A DNA stretch of 64,000 nucleotides from Lutraria lutraria. Taxonomy: Eukaryota > Mollusca > Bivalvia > Venerida > Mactridae. Position 1 is the stretch's first letter, and each line of letters opens with the position of its first letter. Of the stretch, positions 58,301-64,000 are shown piece by piece. Where the stretch lies: positions 5,156,001 to 5,220,000 of the forward strand of contig OZ026845.1 in assembly GCA_964023205.1 (NCBI GenBank), written 5' to 3'. The translations under genes were made by a program, and so were the position numbers. The notes beneath the pieces were generated by a model. The model worked only from the letters and a program-made list of their open reading frames with translations. It was not told where the DNA came from and did not search any database.

Positions 58301-61300
58301 GTGGACCTGGGGGCGGAGGTCCATGAGGCATAGCTCCGGGGGGCGGAGCACCAGGATTCATATGGGGACCTTGATTAACCATGGGTGGTGGTGGATGACT
58401 GTATACAACATTGGGTTGACTTACAAATGGAGGTGTCTGAGAAACAAACATTTGAGTTTGTGTGCCAACTGGAGGTGGACCTTGGCTGAGCAAAGGGGGA
58501 GGTTGACTTAGGAATGGCTGAGGCTGGCTTTGATTCACTGGTAATATAATTGGTTGACTTTGTCCAGGAGGCGGAACTGAAACATCCACAACTCCAGGAG
58601 GTGTGGCAATTACTTGACGAGTTTCAGGAGGAGGAACTGTGAATTGAGGCTGTTGAACAACATGATGAGGGGCTACAGAAAATGTTGAAGCAGGTGGTGG
58701 GGGCCTGATATGAACAACACTACTTGGTGGCATTGGTTGACCAGGCTGAGGGATGAACATTCCAGATGATGATGAATTTACAATTTGAGGAGGAGGAGCA
58801 CCCATGGTAGAAGGAGGTGGCTGAGACACCATAGACGGTACTCCAATGGACATAGGAGGGGCCATTGACATGGGAGGAGCCATAGACATAGAGCAAGGCG
58901 GAGCTAATGACATTTGGGGTGTAGTTTGACTAATGAGTTGCACATGAGACACAGGAGGTGGAGTAATGGCACCAGGCAACCCATGAGGTTGTGGTGAAGG
59001 AACCAAAGGAGGTTGAAGCTGAACTTGATTTTGCATTGTAGGTGGCAAAGATGGCAAGCTTTGATGAGGCTGTGCAACAATGACTTGCTGTTGTACGGCA
59101 GGAGGGGGTGGGCTTGTAAATGTTCCTGGAGGTTGTAAGGGAGGCTGAGAATGAACCTGTAATGGTGGAGCCATTACTTGTTGAGTAAGTGGTGCTGCCT
59201 GAGGATGTTGTATTGGAATCTGCTGAACTGGCTGCTGGATGACTTGTACTTGTTGCATTTGTGGTGGACAAGGTACAGGTTTTTGCTGCAGCTGAGTCTG
59301 GGGAGGGGCTGTATTTGGAGGCATCTGCTGTATTGGCATTAACTCCCCTTGTGGGTGTACAAGAACTTGTTGCACAGGCTGTGGGGCTCCCATCATACCA
59401 ATCATCTGTGGTTGTGATAATGTTATTTGTTGTGTTACCGCTTGGTGTACATGTTGTAATGGAGGCTGTGGTAGATGACCAACAGGATCCCCTCGGCCAT
59501 CATCAATCTGAATATTTTCTTGGATAGGTAAGCCCATGGACTGCAGACAGAAAATCAAGGAGAAATTAACAATTGGGCCGTAAATACTTAAAAATGACTG
59601 ATAAAAAACATACAACATGACAATTTGTAATGATATTGCAGACATGTGAAATTATAATGTTATACAACCAATATCTTATAAAGCAAACAAACATTGAGCA
59701 AAAATATATTTCTAGTAAAAAGATTTTTGTACATCAAAAGTTGTTTTAATTTTTACCTTTTTTATGCTGGTAACTGGAGAAGGAGATCGACTATGCATCA
59801 TGGAACGTTTCTCCTCTTCCCGTCCTAATTCCCGCTCCCTCCATCTTTCCTCATTCCTATAAATATATTGTACCTTAGCAAGTTATTGAACATTCAAACA
59901 ATTTTTTTAAATACTACTACAGTAAAAATGCCACCCTTGGGAAACCATGTGGCCTTTACTGACAGCTGGGCCTTATTTGGAGGTTCTTTTGTTCAAAATA
60001 CTCAATGACAGCTTTTTAAAGAATGGCCTTTCTTTAGAGATGACTGCTAACACAGGTTTAACTGTACATTCAGTAATTTTGTTCACCTTACTTTTCTTGT
60101 TGGTTTAATGTTGCACCAACAGCCATGGTCATTTGGGGAATTTTCCACTTTAAACAGTGGAAGAAGACCAGTGACCTTCCATATACTACCTTTACAGCTT
60201 CCTCACTTGCATAATTTTGTCACAGAAGGTATTCAAACTCACAGCTATGATGGGCTGACAAATTTCATTGTAAAAGTAATTATTTTAAAATCACTTTGTT
60301 TTAAACTCAAGAGTATAATGGCAAAAAATGCATTTATAATTTCATGTATTCAATTATGAGTTCAAATAAATTTACCTAAATAAATCCTTCCTGTCTGTAC
60401 GTCCGGACTGACTCTCCCATCTTTCCTGAAACTGTTTCTGTAAAGGATTAGCTGGTTCCCTGTGAACCTCTTTATTGTTTGACCTTGACTCATGGTAATA
60501 CTTGTCTCTATCTAGATCCTTGGATAAATGTCTATCCTCTTTCTTGTTTCTATCCTAAAAGTAAACAATCTTTAGATTTAGAACCAAATCATGCATAACT
60601 AAGACTCCCCATATTTCAATTATTATCAGTACTTTGATCATCACTATAATCAACTTGCCCGAAACCTGATAGTCGTATAATATGTTTAATAGTCTGTAAT
60701 AGTGCAGCAAGGAGAAATGCAATGAACTCTTACAGAAAATGTAAAAATCTTTTGATAAGATGACCAACACTTTCAGTCTGTGTCATGAGGTATTTTCCTG
60801 CGATTGACCTGGTGACCTAATTTTTGGCCTAAGGTGACCCACATTCAAAATTGTCTAAGATATTATTAAGACAAACATTCTAACAAGGTTTGGTGAATAT
60901 CCTATCAAAACTGTGACCTCTATGGAGTGATAACAAGGTTTTCCTTTGATTTAACCCGGTGATCTAATTTTTGACTGAAACAGTTAACTAAATTGTCTAT
61001 TAATAAAGTTGTTACCTGAGATGAGTACGATTTATTTCGAGACATCCCATCATTACCTCCCCAAGTTTTAGGACTACTGGTTCCTTGAAACCAATGTTTA
61101 CTACTTGATTCTTCCTTCGTTGACTTAGAATCTTGAGACGATTTACTACTGGCTACGTTATCTTCCTTTTTAGACTTGCCTACAAATATAACACAATAAA
61201 ACATTGAACATTGCTTGTAAACATAAAAGTAAGACATATAAATACACAATTCTTATACAAATGTTTTTCCTGCAGAATATAAGTGAGATTTTGTATTAAG

Positions 61301-62908
61301 AAGGGGAACTTCTGTGTCTCAATAGTTTTCATACACCGAAAATGCGTCAATCACTTGTAAAACCAATTATTACCGAAAAGTCAAAGAAGAATGTGCATTC
61401 AAAAATGACTCTATTACGCACGCATCGGTATTTGTATGTCAGTTTGAATAAAAGGCTGCCAGCTTTTTATTGACGACAAGGAATACTTTCTGAGACCGAA
61501 ATAGGCATGTTTGGCAAATCTTGAAATGTGTATTTTGAGTCAACTAGCGAGATGTTTCGTAGTTATTTCACAGGGCATTCATTAATTGATTCAGACATTA
61601 AAATGATTACAATTTGATTGCTATTCGAGACGCTTCAGTTCCAGGGCATACCTCTTTAAGAGCACAGTTTGAAAAAGGCCGGTAGGAAACACTACACAAA
61701 ATGAATATAATACAAATTGAAGCACAGAAACAACCTTTGGTATTTACATTCTAGTCACCATAAAAATTTGTAAATGGAAAAGCAAGTACCATGTCATAAA
61801 AGCGAATCAAAACAGTTCCATAATAATACAATTAATGTCACAAACAAATTCAATTCATAAATAGAAATTTTACTCTGGAAATCTGAAACCTTATTATATT
61901 CTTAACAGTTTCAGACCTGGGACTATAAAAAATGAATAAAATGATGATTTGTGATTATACTTTGCACATGTATACCTGATGGTGAACCTTTATTCTGCAT
62001 TCCTTGTTGCATTTGTTTAAATCTTTCTAGGAAATTTCCATCATTAACAAGAAGGCTTGGTTTCGAAGAACTGGATGATGATTTATTTGACTTTTCAGGA
62101 GCACTTTTTACAGGACTGAAAAATGTAACAGTGTATTTTGACAAATTAAAGATTATTGAAGTGGGGTGCCATTTATTATTGAAATACAGTACAATCTCTC
62201 CAGAGCAGCCCTCTGTAGAGCAACAACATCTCTATAACAACACCTTCAAAATTTCCATTAACTGATAATTACTATAAATTCAACCTCTGTAGAGCAACAA
62301 CCTCTAAACAACGGCCAATATTTGCAGCTCCCACAGGGTGTTGCCCTACAGAGGTTGTTCTGTATAAACAATAAAAACAATGGTGAACTAATATCAGAAT
62401 CAAATTTATTAATGAAACTTATCACTTGAAGCACTGGCCCAAACTATAAGTGGGCTATTGAAAATATAAATGATTTACCACTATCCTCAATACACAATTT
62501 AGAGAAAGTTCACTATCGGCTAGCCCGAATAGAAATTTACTAGCCCAAAACTATGGCCAAGTGGGTTAATGCGAAGAACTGACTTAAATATGTCTACAAT
62601 GTGACCCTTAGGAAAATACAAAAAATCATGTCGTCAGAAAATCTTTTTTCAGTTTAAAGACCAAAAATGAAATAACAAATAGTGGCCTCACGGTTTTGGT
62701 GCAGCAGGTGTAACCTTGGCGCTGGCTTGTGCGGCAGCTGCTTCTTTACTTTTCTGAATTTGTTCAGCTGCTAACTTGGCTTCAATCTGCCTCTTCTTCT
62801 CTTCGATAATACGTTCCTGATCATTCATTTGCAACATTTTGTCTCTGTAGGTCGTAACCGAGTACCCCAAACCACTGGAGTATGTCTGGGAGACATTTTT
62901 AGATGTTC
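49360..62908 (-). CDS. SUGP1: SUGP1 (splicing factor 4), SURP and G-patch domain protein, 17 coding exons
   Basis: SUGP1 is a nuclear spliceosome factor. In other animals it binds SF3B1 and uses its G-patch to engage the helicase DHX15 in branch-site/3' splice-site choice. Exons (minus): 62,908-62,692; 62,115-61,976; 61,179-61,016; 60,554-60,376; 59,856-59,757; 59,540-58,067; 57,742-57,718; 57,263-57,196; 56,074-55,963; 55,252-55,167; 54,263-54,201; 52,859-52,744; 52,402-52,225; 51,657-51,560; 50,781-50,627; 50,287-50,158; 49,386-49,360. All are GT-AG with matching phases. From the first in-frame Met (62,837) the product is about 1,086 aa; the human protein is about 645. Order: [15 protein letters not shown] helix, Ser/Lys-rich segment, Pro/Gln region (243-734), one SURP (about 767-820), ULM-like [12 protein letters not shown] (about 838-848), acidic YDSDEE block, G-patch (about 994-1040), end NNPRRPYY. 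Human SUGP1 has two SURPs; I find one. The true start is uncertain: an upstream exon may add residues. Confidence 0.92.
50158..50781 (-). CDS. SUGP1: SUGP1 G-patch exons (155 bp and 130 bp)
   Basis: Exon 50,781-50,627 carries the G-patch core [18 protein letters not shown] and [11 protein letters not shown]. Exon 50,287-50,158 continues [15 protein letters not shown] and [18 protein letters not shown]. The glycines and the hydrophobic brace residues that G-patches use on DEAH helicases are all kept. The Thr in GLGTEAQG is Ser in copies 1 and 2. Confidence 0.9.
51696..51855. mobile_element. MITE, CAGTCAAACCTGTG family, copy 3
   Basis: Equivalent of 21,171-21,365 but with the internal repeat contracted and several substitutions (GCTCTTAATAATCAGGTTGA). 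Confidence 0.7.
52905..54016 (-). mobile_element. Border element, minus orientation, in a SUGP1 intron
   Basis: A complete element in the intron between the 63-bp and 116-bp SUGP1 exons. Both ends are intact: AACAAGAGGGCCAAGATGG on the left and GTCACTTTGTGACATGTGAG on the right. It is likely the ancestral right-hand border copy. Confidence 0.82.
54201..54263 (-). CDS. SUGP1: SUGP1 exon with ULM-like [12 protein letters not shown] motif
   Basis: This 63-bp exon encodes [19 protein letters not shown] and EN. Basic residues before SRW form a UHM-ligand-like motif, equivalent to KRKRKSRWGPEED in vertebrate SUGP1. It is the last exon outside the triplicated block, so orphan copies 1 and 2 lack it. 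Confidence 0.88.
54265..55166. other. SUGP1 intron with dispersed-repeat remnants
   Basis: No exon. Around 54,870-55,050 the text ACGCCCGTCAAAATTAATTT, GCATCGAGGGGCATAACTCT and AAACACTTCCATAAAGTTTG resembles the GGGCCATAACTC type of mollusc repeat also seen in the tandem units. Confidence 0.45.
55167..56074 (-). CDS. SUGP1: SUGP1 SURP-domain exons (112 bp and 86 bp)
   Basis: Exon 56,074-55,963 gives [20 protein letters not shown] and EDHRKDPGY. Exon 55,252-55,167 completes it with [18 protein letters not shown]. This fits the SURP pattern (I..LA.fV...G...e......np.F.FL.......YY..kl), with FKYF in place of the usual YYY.. pair. The intron splits the Ser codon. Between the two exons, about 55,710-55,920 is a diverged GTTGCACCAACAG-family repeat. 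Confidence 0.87.
56498..57013. mobile_element. MITE of the CAGTCAAACCTGTG family carrying a nested insertion
   Basis: Outer termini are CAGTCAAACATGTGAAC and ATGGGTTTGACTG. The element is interrupted at 56,546-56,892 by a second element. Confidence 0.75.
56546..56892. mobile_element. Nested MITE with TAGTGTTTCCT termini
   Basis: Termini TAGTGTTTCCT and AGGAAACACTA are inverted repeats, flanked on both sides by ATGTGG, a probable 6-bp target duplication inside the older MITE. Termini of this type resemble hAT elements. There is no coding capacity. Confidence 0.72.
57718..57742 (-). CDS. SUGP1: SUGP1 25-bp micro-exon
   Basis: Placed between a TTTTAG acceptor and a GG|GTGAGT donor. It encodes AKDTKAIKG across its borders and is needed to keep the frame between the Pro/Gln exon (phase 1) and the 68-bp exon (phase 2). 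Confidence 0.75.
58067..59540 (-). CDS. SUGP1: SUGP1 giant Pro/Gln-rich exon (491 codons)
   Basis: The acceptor CTGCAG|TCC follows on from phase 0 and the donor CCAG|GTAAGG leaves phase 1. The exon encodes [20 protein letters not shown], then almost 420 residues rich in Pro, Gln, Met, Val and Ser (for example [30 protein letters not shown]), then [20 protein letters not shown] and a final acidic [16 protein letters not shown]. Vertebrate SUGP1 has nothing of this size at this place. It looks like an intrinsically disordered region of the type found in splicing and transcription condensate proteins. The acidic tail with YGP and YDP motifs is less simple in composition and may be a binding segment. 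Confidence 0.85.
59920..60064. mobile_element. Short MITE with TA target duplication
   Basis: TA|CAGTAAAAATGCCACCC at the left and CACAGGTTTAACTG|TA at the right. The TA flanks suggest a Tc1/mariner-type mechanism for this family. Confidence 0.72.
60100..60245. repeat. Diverged GTTGCACCAACAG-family repeat
   Basis: TTTAATGTTGCACCAACAGC, AGTGGAAGAAGACCAGTGAC and TATTCAAACTCACAGC appear in the same order as at 19,240-19,450. Confidence 0.55.
60785..60975 (-). mobile_element. Border-element fragment in a SUGP1 intron
   Basis: A little over one diverged monomer (GACCTGGTGACCTAATTTTT, AACAAGGTTTGGTGAATATC) lies just downstream of the 164-bp SUGP1 exon. It shows that the element family is dispersed and not limited to the tandem units. 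Confidence 0.7.
61180..61975. other. SUGP1 intron
   Basis: No exon is recognisable. One stretch (about 61,840-61,890: TTCATAAATAGAAATTTTAC, TCTGGAAATCTGAAA) is echoed at about 63,290-63,350, suggesting a dispersed repeat. Confidence 0.45.
62187..62362. mobile_element. MITE with CAGAACAACCTCTGTAG-like termini
   Basis: TA|CAGTACAATCTCTCCAGAGC at the left and CCTACAGAGGTTGTTCTG|TA at the right are imperfect inverted repeats with TA on both sides, in SUGP1 intron 1. An internal CCTCTGTAGAGCAACAACC repeats the end sequence. Confidence 0.75.
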
Positions 62909-62958
62909 CTATAAAAAAAATATGATTGAATGATGTATAGCAGAATGGTATCGTCAGA

Positions 62959-63619
62959 GGTCCTAACTGCGCCATCTTTCTTGTTTTTATCGTAGTCTCG
63001 CGAGATTTTACCGCACGCACCAGTGATGATGAGAATTTTTTCTATGACTTAATAAATAAACGAATAAACAAATTTTTGCGTGAAAATATGATTCAAACAT
63101 ATAAATAATGCAAATTTCATCTCACTCAACTATTTCTATGTTTTTTCTTAATGCAAAAAGATTTCCACAAAGAATGTTCCTTTTATGCACAAATTATTAT
63201 TTAAAGTAAAAATGTCTGGGATGCACAGTCTGCAATGTTTCCTGTTGCATCAATGAAAGTCGTGTGACCATAGTCATATTTTAAGGCTAACAAATTCAAT
63301 TAATAAATAGAAATTTATAACTGTAACAGTTTTACTCTGGAAAACTGAAAGAATATAAATTAATTAAAATACTGTTCTCCAATTGGAGAAAACAGGAGAG
63401 GTGACACATATTTTCACACCTCACTGTAATTTGTAAACAGGAGGAATAAACTATGTTTAATGCTACTCATAACTGATATAAAATAGTTTTAAAAGTTGAA
63501 CAATGCATTGTTTTAAGTAAACTTTGTTCAAAAACCCATTAACATGAATAACGTTTTCTAAAGTATTGTAAATTTTCCTTGCAACTGTTAATGACGTCAG
63601 ATGTGGCGCAGTTAGGACC
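62959..63619. repeat. Inverted 16-bp termini flanking the SUGP1 5' region
   Basis: GGTCCTAACTGCGCCA at 62,959-62,974 is exactly complementary to TGGCGCAGTTAGGACC at 63,604-63,619. The left copy contains an ATGGCGCAG frame that could be taken for a start codon of SUGP1, but its phase does not fit the next exon through a normal donor. The interval is otherwise AT-rich and could be a MITE or foldback element overlapping the promoter. Confidence 0.5.
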
Positions 63620-63943
63620 AAAAAATTGGTGGCATTATATTTGACTCACAATGTGTTTTATGTTATTTTGGAGTAGAAACGTATTTATGATAGGGGATTT
63701 TTCTTGGTATCGAAGTAAATTGGTTATAATTAAGTGGCAAGTAAATAGTTTCTAGTATGTGTATTATATTAATGTACTGTACATAGCATTTCACAGCTAA
63801 AGCTTAGATTGGTGCAGTTCGGGCACTCGAGAATATATATCGAAAACCCGTCAAACAATGATATATATGATACTATTTCATTTTTATATATGATACTATT
63901 TCATAAAAAAATTTGTATTAATAAATTGGCTGTGATATTAACC
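63620..63943. other. 5' flank of SUGP1
   Basis: No gene is recognised. A short direct repeat (TATATATGATACTATTTCAT twice near 63,860-63,904) is the only structure seen. Confidence 0.5.
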
Positions 63944-64000
63944 AGCCTGATTAGCTCAATCAGTTTGTAAAGCATATCTGACTTGCAAGGAGGTTGTGGA
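63944..64000 (+). mobile_element. Start of a tRNA-like SINE at the window edge
   Basis: AGCCTGATTAGCTCAATCAG has a good A-box (TAGCTCAATCAG), followed by an anticodon-arm-like stretch and GGAGGTTGTGGA where a T-arm would begin. The B-box would lie outside the window. It could also be a tRNA pseudogene. Confidence 0.45.

Noticed and set aside
58323..59527. Plus-strand and alternative minus-strand frames opposite the Pro/Gln exon
   Set aside because: They are a composition artefact of the low-complexity coding exon. The chosen frame joins its neighbours in phase and the others do not.
62973..63020. Using ATGGCGCAGTTAGGA as the SUGP1 start exon
   Set aside because: No donor with the needed phase follows it, and the sequence is part of a 16-bp inverted repeat; the start is left open.

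Overview
The window is AT-rich, intron-rich animal DNA with spliced genes on the minus strand and many fragments of non-LTR retrotransposons, MITEs and tRNA-like SINEs. The repeat types resemble those I recall from bivalve mollusc genomes, so a bivalve (or at least a mollusc) is my best inference. The species cannot be named from this sequence.

Layout. 1-230: first coding exon of SSR2 (TRAP-beta) on the minus strand, running off the left edge. 600-7,870: transposon debris, comprising a foldback sequence, a reverse-transcriptase relic, the 5' part of a LINE, a 72-bp tandem array and the 3' part of a LINE. 7,564-54,046: three near-identical tandem units of about 15-16 kb (copy 1 7,564-22,499, copy 2 22,500-38,047, copy 3 38,048-54,046). 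54,200-62,910: the unique 5' exons of SUGP1. 62,950-64,000: 5' flank of SUGP1 with further repeats.

Each unit holds a complete six-exon secreted chymotrypsin-like serine protease gene (271 aa, minus strand, with TATA box and poly(A) signal) and, upstream of it on the same strand, the last six coding exons of SUGP1 (SURP and G-patch domain protein 1). Only copy 3 is joined to the rest of SUGP1. It gives a continuous 17-exon reading frame of about 1,086 aa with every splice phase consistent, including an unusual 491-codon Pro/Gln-rich exon. Copies 1 and 2 carry orphan G-patch cassettes; copy 2 has lost a splice acceptor and copy 1 has lost a likely poly(A) signal.

Unit borders fall in a LINE 3' tail on one side and in or just past a roughly 1.1-kb repeat with terminal hairpins and 150-bp monomers on the other. 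That repeat lies in inverted orientation at the two ends of each unit. Both junctions can be read to the base: the copy 2/3 junction looks primary, and the copy 1/2 junction looks like the same join after a 1.28-kb deletion. The result is three secretable proteases beside one working splicing-factor gene and two broken copies of its 3' end.
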